NCBI RefSeq assembly: GCF_902726565.1
Contig: NZ_CACVAF010000002.1
Coordinates: forward strand, 1-64,000
Reading direction: 5' to 3'
Source of the DNA: Yersinia vastinensis
GTDB lineage: Bacteria; Pseudomonadota; Gammaproteobacteria; Enterobacterales; Enterobacteriaceae
Length of the DNA stretch: 64,000 nt
Positions 1-7,721 of this stretch are shown in pieces. Both the position numbers and the translations under genes were made by a program. Position 1 is the first letter of the stretch. Each line of letters starts with the position of its first letter. The notes under the pieces were generated by a model. The model made no database searches, was not told the DNA's origin, and saw only the letters and a list, made by a program, of their open reading frames with translations.

Positions 1-2404
1 CGCTTTGTATCTCACCCCCGGCAATCTGCCGTTGTAGCTGCTCCTGTGCCTGACGTTGTGACTCAGCGGCGCTGCGGAAAGGGTCTGACGCAATCGCTGC
101 ATTGTGATCTTCCCAACGCTGCTTTGACTCTGCGAGGGTTTTATTCAGCCGCTCCAGTTCAGCGCGCTGACCATCAGTATATTTCGCACCAGTTTCAATT
201 GATGCGGCAAATAATGATGCAGCAGCCTCACCCTGCGCCAATCGAACAGACTCAATCTGTATTTCTTTATTCAGGTTAGCAACAGCTTGCTCATAAGCCT
301 TGGTTGCGCTTTCAGCCGCTTTAGTTGCACTGGCCGCCTTACTCTTTGCTTGCTCATTCGCCTTATTCTGCTCGGACTGATCGTAGTTCCTGAGTTCACC
401 GCTTACGAACTTTGATACCTCGGTGGGATCGGTGATTTTGAGCCGTTCAGCTTCCTGCCTGGCGATTTCAGTCGCCTGCGCCCTGCCCGACAGTTTCAAT
501 ATAGCAAGCTTATCATCCTGCACCTTTTGCGCGTTTTTAAGCTCTTCACTGACAGGCAGAATCAGACTAGTTGAGTTAAAGGCGGTTTTGGCTTGGGTAG
601 CAATATTCAGAGAGTTGGTAAAATTAGCCATCATTCCGGCTGCAATGCCCACCTCAACTTGTTCCAGCTTGAGGATGCCTACGCCCTCCTGAAGCGTCCC
701 ATTTAACTGAGCACTCAGAACATTGGCACCATTTACCGCCCTGCTTTTATTGTCCTGCGCATCAGTCAGTTCATTGAGTGCTATCGCCTGATTATTGAGA
801 GAGATATTCAATTCTTCATTGGCTTGCTTCCCAATGGTTGAACCTTCCCCCCACAAATAAATCTGCCGGCGGTTTCGCTCAACGGCTTCAGTCGCTTTGT
901 CGTAATTTTTTTGTGCATCAGCGACAACAGACGAAAGTGCCGGTAATGAGTTATTCAGCTTGCCGATTTCAGCCGCTAACTGAACATTCCCCATTTCCCG
1001 CATTTTATCAATCAGCCCACCGACTCCACCCGCCAGCTCTGTCGCTGACCGTTTTGCCTGTTCTGATTTTTCGTAGAAATAATAGATTGCACCGGCTGCC
1101 AGCATTGCGGCCCCGACTGGGCCACCCACCAGACCCAGCGCCTTACTTGCCAGCCCGGAAGCAATATTTAAGCGGCTCTGTGCTGCTGCAAGAGCATCGG
1201 TTGCAGCAACTTCGGCGCGGGATGCCGCCGCAACAGCAGCAGAGTTAACTGCAAGTTGCGCACGAATACTCGCGCGGGCCTTTTCTGTTTGTGCCAACTG
1301 TAATTGAGCGACCAATGAACGTTGCGCCGCAACCGCCGACTCTCGTTCTGTCCGGATCTGTAACAATGATGCCTGAACACCTTCTACCTGCGCTGCTGCA
1401 AGAGCAAGTTGTGAGCGAGTGGCATTAATGACTTCTTTGGTGGCTGTAGTGACATTATCAGCCATGCCGCCAAAGTATCGCGCTAATCCAAGTCCCACTA
1501 AGCCGGTACCGGCTGCAACAAGCACATCGATATTATCCGCAGCGGTACCAATCACGCCGGAGATCGCCGCCGTCACACCCATTGCACTATTGGCATCACC
1601 AATATAGGCTTTCCAATGGTTTGACAGCTTAGTGATGGCATCCCCGACCGTGGTCGGCATAGCCTCGGCAAGTTCGGCATTACGGTCTTTTGCAGCGATC
1701 ACTGCCTTGGAAAAGGTATCCATTGATAACTTTCCAGCCGCGCCAAGTTTTTTCACTTCAAGCTCAGTGGTCCCCAAATAACGGGCAATATCACCGATAA
1801 CGGTCGGCATAATCTCCATGACGGCATGCCACTGATCACCTGCCACCTTGCCATTTACCATGGATTTAGACAGTGCATTAATCGCGCTTTCGCCCTTTTC
1901 AGCGCTGGCGGCGTTAATGGTTAATGCGCTGGAAATTGAATCGATAAAATCAATCGTACTGGCCGTGGAGAAACCCAGCTCTTTCATCGAGTTGGCGCTG
2001 CGAATATACAGCTCGGATTGTTCCTCAATGCTTTTATAAGTGCGGTCGCTGATCTCCATCAGGCGTTGCTGAACGCTGTTATATTCCTCTTGTGAGCCGG
2101 TTGCCATTTTGATACGGGATGATATTTGCCCGTATTGGTCAGCCGTGCTGATCAGGCTACCCACCGCAAATGCCCCGGCAAACATGCCCACCATGCCACT
2201 GGCCGACTCTTTCACCGTGACCAATTCGTTATTCAGTTCTGCTAATGCACGTTTGCTCTGGCGTGTCGCCGCTTCTGCCTTACGCGAACCGCCCTCCATG
2301 GTTTTATAATATTCAGCCCCCATACGTGAGGCTCGGGCCATCTCCGTTTGATAAGAGGACGAGTTAGCCGTGATTTTGACGATGAGTTCACGTAAGGTTG
2401 CCAT
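1..2404 (-). CDS. Phage tail tape measure protein (3' end outside window)
   Basis: The reading frame is open from an ATG at 2404 to the window edge, giving more than 800 residues with no stop. The N-terminus (MATLRELIVKITANSSSY) and the following segment resemble the N-terminal domain of lambda-type tape measure proteins. Long Ala/Glu/Lys/Gln-rich coiled-coil stretches follow, with a hydrophobic segment around residues 410-430. It would set tail length and be ejected during infection. It directly follows the two tail-assembly chaperone ORFs, as is usual in siphoviruses. The start has only a weak ribosome binding site, just after a stem-loop at 2421-2438. Confidence 0.9.
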   Translation of the reverse strand, partial: MATLRELIVKITANSSSYQTEMARASRMGAEYYKTMEGGSRKAEAATRQSKRALAELNNELVTVKESASGMVGMFAGAFAVGSLISTADQYGQISSRIKMATGSQEEYNSVQQRLMEISDRTYKSIEEQSELYIRSANSMKELGFSTASTIDFIDSISSALTINAASAEKGESAINALSKSMVNGKVAGDQWHAVMEIMPTVIGDIARYLGTTELEVKKLGAAGKLSMDTFSKAVIAAKDRNAELAEAMPTTVGDAITKLSNHWKAYIGDANSAMGVTAAISGVIGTAADNIDVLVAAGTGLVGLGLARYFGGMADNVTTATKEVINATRSQLALAAAQVEGVQASLLQIRTERESAVAAQRSLVAQLQLAQTEKARASIRAQLAVNSAAVAAASRAEVAATDALAAAQSRLNIASGLASKALGLVGGPVGAAMLAAGAIYYFYEKSEQAKRSATELAGGVGGLIDKMREMGNVQLAAEIGKLNNSLPALSSVVADAQKNYDKATEAVERNRRQIYLWGEGSTIGKQANEELNISLNNQAIALNELTDAQDNKSRAVNGANVLSAQLNGTLQEGVGILKLEQVEVGIAAGMMANFTNSLNIATQAKTAFNSTSLILPVSEELKNAQKVQDDKLAILKLSGRAQATEIARQEAERLKITDPTEVSKFVSGELRNYDQSEQNKANEQAKSKAASATKAAESATKAYEQAVANLNKEIQIESVRLAQGEAAASLFAASIETGAKYTDGQRAELERLNKTLAESKQRWEDHNAAIASDPFRSAAESQRQAQEQLQRQIAGGEIQS

Positions 2405-2420
2405 ATCAGTACCAATAAAA

Positions 2421-2438
2421 AACCCGCCGAAGCGGGTT
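2421..2438 (-). terminator. Stem-loop between chaperone and tape measure genes
   Basis: On the - strand a perfect 7-bp stem (AACCCGC/GCGGGTT) closes a TTCG loop and is followed by a run of Ts. It overlaps the stop codon of the upstream ORF and lies about 17 bp before the tape measure start. It looks like a rho-independent terminator or RNA-stabilising hairpin; antitermination by Q would be needed for read-through. Confidence 0.6.
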
Positions 2439-2736
2439 ATGTCATGAGGGATTCAAAGAAAGATTCCAAAGCAGCGGTATCTTCTTCTGTCTCTTCCGGT
2501 TCTTTCCATTGCAGCAATAAATCTTCAAGGCCGACATTACTGCCCTGCGACCGATATACCGCACTGGCTATTTGTGCGGCATGGATATCCCCACGCCGAT
2601 CCCCAATTGGGCTACCCGCATCAAACTCAATCCACAGCGCCAACTCACGCGCGGTCATGGTGGTTTCAAGTTCATGCAGGGTTCGCCCCAGCCGCAATGC
2701 CAACGACATGAGAAAAGACATACCCGGCGCATTTAC
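2437..2736 (-). CDS. Tail assembly chaperone, -1 frameshift extension (GT-like)
   Basis: This ORF carries 94 residues from a possible ATG at 2721, but it is open further upstream in the -1 frame back to the slippery site at 2736-2742. Read as an extension of the preceding gene it gives a fusion of about 228 residues, as lambda G/GT and HK97 gp13/gp14 do. It is acidic toward the C-terminus (EEPEETEEDTAALESFFESL region). It probably recruits tail tube subunits to the tape measure. Independent initiation at the internal ATG cannot be excluded. Confidence 0.7.
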   Translation of the reverse strand, partial: VNAPGMSFLMSLALRLGRTLHELETTMTARELALWIEFDAGSPIGDRRGDIHAAQIASAVYRSQGSNVGLEDLLLQWKEPEETEEDTAALESFFESLMT

Positions 2737-3122
2737 TTTTTTTCGGCAGTTTCAATATCCTGCTTACTGAGACTTAGCGCTTCTTTAAGCAAGCGAGCAT
2801 GCACCGGCCCATAACTTTCAGCGACAAGGGGAATATCTTCATTAGAAAACGCCTGAAGACCACTCTCATCAAGCAACACATCAACAAACAATGTGACATC
2901 TGAGAGAATATTGTTGGTGATCTGGTCCTCAATCGAGGCTTTTACCGCTTCATCTGGGTTCGCCTCGCCTTTTACCGCCACCTCTCGCCAACGTAGCCAA
3001 GCACCCGAAGAGGGTTCTCGCAGTATCACCGTGGTGCCATCCCATTCAGGAACGACCACCGTTTTATGTCGAAACCCTGCGCGGGGCGCAATAGCCAGCG
3101 CTCGTAAATCCTTTTTAGCCAT
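2733..3122 (-). CDS. Tail assembly chaperone (G-like)
   Basis: The product has 129 residues and sits between the major tail protein and the tape measure gene, the conserved place for the tail assembly chaperone. It ends in lysines encoded by an A-rich slippery sequence that can fuse it to the next ORF. No enzymatic motif is visible. The short form would be the majority product and the frameshifted form the minority product, both needed to load tail tube subunits along the tape measure and absent from mature particles in related phages. Assignment rests on position, size and the frameshift signal rather than on sequence recognition. Confidence 0.75.
   Translation of the reverse strand: MAKKDLRALAIAPRAGFRHKTVVVPEWDGTTVILREPSSGAWLRWREVAVKGEANPDEAVKASIEDQITNNILSDVTLFVDVLLDESGLQAFSNEDIPLVAESYGPVHARLLKEALSLSKQDIETAEKK
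2736..2742 (-). promoter_or_regulatory. A_AAA_AAG slippery heptamer for -1 frameshifting
   Basis: In the zero frame the upstream ORF ends GCC GAA AAA AAG TAA. The heptamer A AAA AAG is the classic bacterial -1 slip site. After the slip the ribosome reads GTA AAT GCG CCG GGT ATG, which runs straight into the 94-residue downstream ORF without a stop. Confidence 0.75.
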
Positions 3123-3124
3123 GA

Positions 3125-3835
3125 TTATCCGGCCTCAGTCACAGTAAAGTTACAGGTTGCAGTAAAGCCGCCATCCGCAGTGGTAAAGGTAACAATGGCC
3201 GCGCCATCATCCAGCCCTTCATACTGACCCGTTACCGGATCAACGCTCACAATCGCAGGCGCAGATGAAATAAAGGTGCCGGTTTTGTTGGTGGCATTAG
3301 CCGGTAAGAATGTCGGGATTAACACGCCGGTATCACCCACCTCAACAGCGGCGGTCGATTTGTTTAAGGTGACGCTGGTCACAGGAACCTCAGTGGCAGC
3401 AATGCGAACCGGTTTACCTTTAATGCGCAGGGTGAATGACGCAGACACCACGCCGGATGTGCCAGCACTCCAACTGTTCTGACGCACTTCGGCAAGATAG
3501 GCATAACCATTGCCGCTGGGGAAGACGACCTTGATAGAGCGAAGTGTGTCGGTTTCGTAGGCTTCATAGAGCGAATATTGGGCCTCTTCGTCCGGACTCC
3601 AGTTGCGCGAAATGGTCATTTCTGATGGTGCAGGTAAACCATTCGTCATTTCCTGTTCTTCAGAACACAGCGTGGTGACGTCGATATCCGCTTTTTGTCC
3701 ACCAGTGAAACTGATCTCTTTGGTAGCACAAGCCGCAGACAACCACACAACAGATCCTGTTGGTAAAGGCTGAGTCGTCACGCCAGCCGAAACATAAATT
3801 TTCGTGCCCTGCGTTTTTTCATAAATACTGGTCAT
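3125..3835 (-). CDS. Major tail tube protein with Ig-like domain
   Basis: The ATG at 3835 follows a GGAG site and gives 236 residues; the frame is open upstream but lacks a better start. The N-terminal two-thirds looks like a siphovirus tail tube protein (starts MTSIYEKTQGTKIYVSAGV). From about residue 155 there is a bacterial Ig-like (Big_2) domain, with VTSVTLNKSTAAVEVGDTG and a YEGLDDGAAIVTFTTADGG segment. Such C-terminal domains decorate the outside of the tail, as in lambda gpV. A strong hairpin at 3859-3872 separates it from the preceding tail completion gene. Confidence 0.85.
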   Translation of the reverse strand: MTSIYEKTQGTKIYVSAGVTTQPLPTGSVVWLSAACATKEISFTGGQKADIDVTTLCSEEQEMTNGLPAPSEMTISRNWSPDEEAQYSLYEAYETDTLRSIKVVFPSGNGYAYLAEVRQNSWSAGTSGVVSASFTLRIKGKPVRIAATEVPVTSVTLNKSTAAVEVGDTGVLIPTFLPANATNKTGTFISSAPAIVSVDPVTGQYEGLDDGAAIVTFTTADGGFTATCNFTVTEAG

Positions 3836-3858
3836 ATTTTTCTCCAGACATAAAAAAA

Positions 3859-3872
3859 CCGCCCGTAGGCGG
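3859..3872 (-). terminator. Rho-independent terminator-like hairpin upstream of tail tube gene
   Basis: On the - strand CCGCC-TACG-GGCGG is followed by seven Ts. It lies in the gap between the tail completion gene (ends 3892) and the major tail protein start (3835). The very abundant tail tube protein thus begins just after a stem-loop that could act as partial terminator or 5' stabiliser. Confidence 0.65.
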
Positions 3873-3891
3873 CTGGTGACTTTCTTGGGGG

Positions 3892-4242
3892 TTATTCCCA
3901 CACCTGAACTTCAAGCAGGGCGCGGAAAAGGGAGGTGTCTGATTCAAAGTGGGTGATTTCATTCATCTGAACCGGTGAAAGTGGCCTAATAAGCGCCCTC
4001 ACTTCGTGACGAATGGCGCGAGCATCGTCAATGGTTCTGGCGTAGACATCAATTTGAAGCATCGATGCGGTGGCTGATTGTCCGTCTATCACATCATCAG
4101 TCACATCTGATGGAAGCGAAAACACCACCCAAGGCGGTAATATGGCCGGACCGCTGCCATCAGGTTTCTGAGGGGCAATATAGGGGTATACCTGCCCACC
4201 TGCCAAGTGCTTGATTAAGGGGTAAACATCAGCTTCGGTCAT
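3892..4242 (-). CDS. Tail completion / tail terminator protein
   Basis: The 116-residue product starts MTEADVYPLIKHLAGGQVYPY and has the size, position and character of gp17-like (DUF3168) tail completion proteins. These cap the tail tube and help join it to the head. It overlaps the upstream HK97 gp10-like gene by four bases and is followed by the tail tube gene. Assignment rests on N-terminal pattern and gene order. Confidence 0.7.
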   Translation of the reverse strand: MTEADVYPLIKHLAGGQVYPYIAPQKPDGSGPAILPPWVVFSLPSDVTDDVIDGQSATASMLQIDVYARTIDDARAIRHEVRALIRPLSPVQMNEITHFESDTSLFRALLEVQVWE

Positions 4243-4685
4243 TTTGCCAATACCTCATCAATGGCCTGAATTGCTCGGTCAATCGTAACCCGTGCCGCCT
4301 CATCGGTTTTGGCATCAAAAGCCGGACGCATAAACGGAATAGCGGCCATATTAGAGGTGCCCAACTCCACAAAGCGCCAATAAAACGAGTTATTACTGCG
4401 GATCGCTTTCTTGGTGTTGTCACTGTTGGTACCGGATGGGTTAGTTCCCCTGACGCGGATACCGGCACTGGCCTGTGTCGCATCCCCTTTACCATTGGCG
4501 ATAATGATGTTGCGTTTCAGTTTGCCGGTACGCTCTGGTGCACGGTTTCGTGCTTCAGCCTGAATAACAGCCGCACCGGCCCGAACAGCCTGCCGCAAAA
4601 CCGTGCGACTCTCGGCCTTACTGAGCAACTCCAGCTCTCTATCCAGATCCAGCATGCCGGAGAAGTCGAGATGGGCATCAATCAC
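4239..4685 (-). CDS. HK97 gp10-family tail component
   Basis: I chose the GTG at 4685 because it overlaps the previous stop (GTGA) and has an AAGAGGGG site seven bases upstream; an ATG at 4706 would overlap more. The product of 148 residues has the family's typical features: an N-terminal helix, RAGAAVIQAEARNRAPERTGKL near residues 45-65, and FYWRFVELGTSNMAAIPFMRPAFD. That arrangement is characteristic of HK97 gp10-type minor tail proteins at the head-tail joint. Confidence 0.85.
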   Translation of the reverse strand: MIDAHLDFSGMLDLDRELELLSKAESRTVLRQAVRAGAAVIQAEARNRAPERTGKLKRNIIIANGKGDATQASAGIRVRGTNPSGTNSDNTKKAIRSNNSFYWRFVELGTSNMAAIPFMRPAFDAKTDEAARVTIDRAIQAIDEVLAK

Positions 4686-5023
4686 GTTTTCACCCCTCTT
4701 TTGCATAGCAGTTCAAGTCGTGTGTTATTTTCGCCGCCAATCACCGATACAATGTCATAAATTTCACCGGTTCCGGTCGGTGGCTCATGCAAGATTCGAT
4801 TAGCTGACGTCACAGGAAAGGCGGGATAACGGCGCATCCAGATCCTGACGGTGGTTTCCGACAGTTCAGCGCCGGAGGACACAAGCTCCCGACCCGAGAT
4901 ATCAGTAATATCCGCTCTGACAGACAATAATGTCTCCCAGTCAGTCACCGGTTGACCAGAGGGAAGTGTACCTGATGCTCGTTTTTGAATAGTCACACGG
5001 TATCGAAGTTTGCCTGCTTTCAT
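4682..5023 (-). CDS. Head closure / head-tail adaptor protein
   Basis: The 113-residue protein begins MKAGKLRYRVTIQKRASGTLP and continues WETLLSVRADITDISGREL, the pattern of SPP1 gp16-like head closure proteins (phage head-tail joining family). It would plug the portal channel after packaging and provide the docking surface for the tail. It shares ATGA overlap with the upstream connector gene and GTGA overlap with the downstream gene, so the four genes are probably translationally coupled. Confidence 0.85.
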   Translation of the reverse strand: MKAGKLRYRVTIQKRASGTLPSGQPVTDWETLLSVRADITDISGRELVSSGAELSETTVRIWMRRYPAFPVTSANRILHEPPTGTGEIYDIVSVIGGENNTRLELLCKRGVKT

Positions 5024-5343
5024 ACGCCGTAAATCCTATAAGGCTGCAACAGAGAATCGACCGTAAACTCAAGCTGCTTTGATGTAACACCAATGACCGT
5101 GGCCTCTCGGTTGGTGTACCAGTGTCCGATCAGTAGCAGCATGGCGGTTTCAATATCTTCGCCATAAAGCAACCCATCCTCTTCTGAATACCCCTCATCG
5201 CTGGCTTGATCGAACAACATGCGGCGGGTGTAGTTCTCGACAAAGCGTTTACTGGCTTTGATTCTGGCTTCTAGCCAATCATCATCCTCTGTGAACTCCG
5301 GTTCAATGTTGCAGTGATGCTTCACCTGATCCAGTTCCAGCAT
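5020..5343 (-). CDS. Head-tail connector protein (gp6-like)
   Basis: The 107-residue product starts MLELDQVKHHCNIEPEFTED and includes DWLEARIKASKRFVENYT and a TAMLLLIGHWYTNREA segment. These are hallmarks of the HK97 gp6-like connector family, in which a small helical protein forms a ring under the portal. It lies after a small capsid-adjacent gene and before the head closure gene, the expected order. Confidence 0.85.
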   Translation of the reverse strand: MLELDQVKHHCNIEPEFTEDDDWLEARIKASKRFVENYTRRMLFDQASDEGYSEEDGLLYGEDIETAMLLLIGHWYTNREATVIGVTSKQLEFTVDSLLQPYRIYGV

Positions 5344-5352
5344 GGGTTCGCC

Positions 5353-5571
5353 TTATTTAGCTTTAGTTTTCTTACCACCAGCGTTAGCTTCTGGCGTTGG
5401 CTCCGTTGGCTCCGTTGGCTCCGTTGGCTCCGCAGGTTGTGATTCATCCAGCCGCTTTGCATAGCCTTTTTTCAGGAGTTCCCGCCCATGCTGCTCACCC
5501 GTTTCAAATTCCTGACCGTGATCAAGAACGCTACCACCGAAATAAATCTGCTTTAGTGCTATCAGTTTCAT
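5353..5571 (-). CDS. Small capsid-adjacent phage protein with PTE repeat
   Basis: I do not recognise a family with certainty. The likely start is ATG 5571 (72 residues), because the residues upstream in the frame are encoded by a stem-loop region. The N-terminus, MKLIALKQIYFGGSVLDHG, has the look of short beta-rich phage proteins near capsid genes. The C-terminal third carries a repeat of Glu-Pro-Thr (PAEPTEPTEPTEPT) and then a Lys-rich tail. The repeat is matched by a run of GGCTCC/GTT triplets in the DNA and may vary in length. Confidence 0.6.
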   Translation of the reverse strand: MKLIALKQIYFGGSVLDHGQEFETGEQHGRELLKKGYAKRLDESQPAEPTEPTEPTEPTPEANAGGKKTKAK

Positions 5572-5589
5572 GATGTTATCTCTGATAAA

Positions 5590-5605
5590 GCGGCCCGTAG
5601 GCCGC
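5590..5605 (-). terminator. Stem-loop downstream of capsid gene
   Basis: On the - strand GCGGCC-TACG-GGCCGC forms a perfect 6-bp stem with a TACG loop followed by TTTATC. It lies between the major capsid gene stop (5622) and the next start (5571). It could terminate partially or protect the capsid mRNA 3' end. Confidence 0.55.
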
Positions 5606-5621
5606 TCAGTGAAGGGAGTCA

Positions 5622-6839
5622 TTAGCCGCCGACAGGTGCAGGGACCGTAAACGCACCAGTAACAAACGCTTCAGGACGATACACCGCCAGTGCAAGACGT
5701 TCCTCGCAACGGATGGTGATCATGTTTTTCTCGAAGTCGTCGGAGTTCTCAGTACTGATCACCACGTTTGCATCTTCTCGGTCGAAGATTTGAGCACCCG
5801 CATTAAATGCACCGGTCAGGAACTTACCTTTGAATGCCGCCGCTTCTGTAGCGACAACAGGCAAGCCCCATAAGGTCGGTGTAGTCAATGCTGACGGATT
5901 ACCCAAGATGTAACGGCCCAATGTGTCTTTGGTCAGTTCGATCTTGGCCCAATCAATAAAGTGCAACACATGACCGGAAGCAGAGAAACGAGCTAATTGA
6001 GACTGCAGCATAGCCAGACGCAAATCATCAATGCCGTTCTGTTGGGCAACTTCAAATGATGGGTCGAATACTGATGCCTGCGGCATAATCCCTTCAAGAT
6101 GAACACCGGTACCATCACCAAACAAGATTTCTTGCTCTTCGGCATATTTCAGACCAAAGCGCATTTCAGTATCAATCGTTGATTGTAACTGTGAGAAATC
6201 ATCAAGGATCTGTTTCGCGGCTTTGAACAAGTGGGCAATCGTGCGAACTGGCGTGATTTTTTCACCGAACTGAATATCGCTGTAAGGCTTTTGCGTACCC
6301 TCAGCAACGACCCGTGCATTATTGGTGAATCCGGTCTGCTGAACCCAATAAATGGTGCTGGATTCAGTACGACCCGGCGCAAGTAAATCACGAATAAACA
6401 GGCGCTGTTTAGGCGCGACATCGATACCCGGCAAACGATGCGGTGCCACAATTTGCCCCGGCACATCGACTGACAAGAGTGCCGCTTTCACCGGAATACT
6501 GATCCGCTGACTAGCTGCCAACCCTGAGACAAAACCTTTTAACGCCTCGGCTGACACAACTTGCTGGCCAATCGTCTCAACAGTCTGTACGGCATTATTC
6601 AATGGCATTTGGGCGACATGCTGCTCGAGTTCGCCCAAGGCCACTTTGAGGGTTTTCTCTGCGGCGGTCAGCGCGTTAAATTCTAACGCCATTTTGTCTA
6701 CAGCGTCTTTAGTCGAGGCAGAGAGCTGGCCCGCGCTTTTAGCTTCTTTCAGTGCTTCTTCTGCCTTGGCGTTAAACTTGCCAGTGGCCTCTTCCAGTGC
6801 TGCGGAAACCTTTTTCAGTACATCGTTTACATCAGACAT
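5622..6839 (-). CDS. HK97-type major capsid protein
   Basis: The protein has 405 residues. The first 105 or so are helical, Ala/Lys/Glu-rich (delta domain, scaffold-like) and are expected to be removed by the upstream protease. The rest has the HK97-fold pattern, including a QTGFTNNARVVAEGTQKPYS segment, FGEKITPVRTIAHLFKAAKQ and a C-terminal ITIRCEERLALAVYRPEAFV. An AGGAG-like site precedes ATG 6839. It sits between the protease and connector genes and forms the icosahedral shell. Confidence 0.95.
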   Translation of the reverse strand: MSDVNDVLKKVSAALEEATGKFNAKAEEALKEAKSAGQLSASTKDAVDKMALEFNALTAAEKTLKVALGELEQHVAQMPLNNAVQTVETIGQQVVSAEALKGFVSGLAASQRISIPVKAALLSVDVPGQIVAPHRLPGIDVAPKQRLFIRDLLAPGRTESSTIYWVQQTGFTNNARVVAEGTQKPYSDIQFGEKITPVRTIAHLFKAAKQILDDFSQLQSTIDTEMRFGLKYAEEQEILFGDGTGVHLEGIMPQASVFDPSFEVAQQNGIDDLRLAMLQSQLARFSASGHVLHFIDWAKIELTKDTLGRYILGNPSALTTPTLWGLPVVATEAAAFKGKFLTGAFNAGAQIFDREDANVVISTENSDDFEKNMITIRCEERLALAVYRPEAFVTGAFTVPAPVGG

Positions 6840-6851
6840 ATATTCTCCAGA

Positions 6852-7709
6852 TTATTGGCACGCCGCTTTCAGTCCGCTTAATGCAGACTCGAAGCTAGCT
6901 AAAGTTTCAGTATTAATTTCATTGGTAGCGCTTGGCGTACCGGGAGGAGTAACAGCAGCGCCCGGCATGCTGTCGGTTAAGGCTTTAAGTAATTTTCGAC
7001 GCTCAGAGCGCGGGGTATTGGCTTTTGCCAGCAGCGCATCGAGTTTGCGAATGGCTGCTGACGGGCTTTGGTCGTCATTGGTAATCTCATCAGCCGATAA
7101 CAAACTATCCGCAAAACCTTTTTCGACGGCATCACTACCCGCAATGTAGGTTTCATTGTCCATCATGGCCGCAATGTCTGCCGCTGGCAGGCCGGTACGA
7201 GCTGAATAGATATCACCCATTGCCCGATCAAAAGGCTCTATATCGATGGCTGCTTTCGCCAGATCGTGGCGGTTGCCCATCATCACAATCCAACAGTTGT
7301 GGATCATCAGAAACGCCCCGCGCCCGACCTGAATCTCATCACCGGCCATGGCAATAATGGAAGCTGCTGAGGCGGCAATACCCAGTACTTTCACCGTGAC
7401 TTTGCCGCTGTATTCGCGCAGCAGGTTATAGATAGCCAATCCCTCGAACATGTCCCCACCGGGCGAGTTAATGTTAACCGTCACATCCTCGCCGCCCATC
7501 GACCGCAACGCGGCGGCAATGCGTTTGGTGCTAACTCCCTCGCCCCAGTAGTCCTGCCCGATCACGTCAAAGATTGAAATGCTGTTCTCGCCTGTCGCAG
7601 CGGCTTTTAACCCACCGTTCCAGCGCTCTACCGCACTTGGCGAAACCTCACAGGAAACACCCGCGCACGGGCGTCCCACCGGCGCTGCCGGAAGGCTTTT
7701 AATTGTCAT
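6852..7709 (-). CDS. Prohead maturation protease, ClpP-like
   Basis: The 285-residue protein matches the ClpP-type prohead protease family. INSPGGDMFEGLAIYN lies near residues 80-95, the nucleophile is expected at Ser114 in LGIAASAAS, and the general base His137 is in FLMIHNCW. It would cleave the capsid delta domain and itself inside the prohead. The C-terminal 90 residues are less conserved and may help package it with the capsid protein. It lies 12 bases after the portal gene and 12 bases before the capsid gene. Confidence 0.93.
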   Translation of the reverse strand: MTIKSLPAAPVGRPCAGVSCEVSPSAVERWNGGLKAAATGENSISIFDVIGQDYWGEGVSTKRIAAALRSMGGEDVTVNINSPGGDMFEGLAIYNLLREYSGKVTVKVLGIAASAASIIAMAGDEIQVGRGAFLMIHNCWIVMMGNRHDLAKAAIDIEPFDRAMGDIYSARTGLPAADIAAMMDNETYIAGSDAVEKGFADSLLSADEITNDDQSPSAAIRKLDALLAKANTPRSERRKLLKALTDSMPGAAVTPPGTPSATNEINTETLASFESALSGLKAACQ

Positions 7710-7721
7710 TAGGCTTTACTC

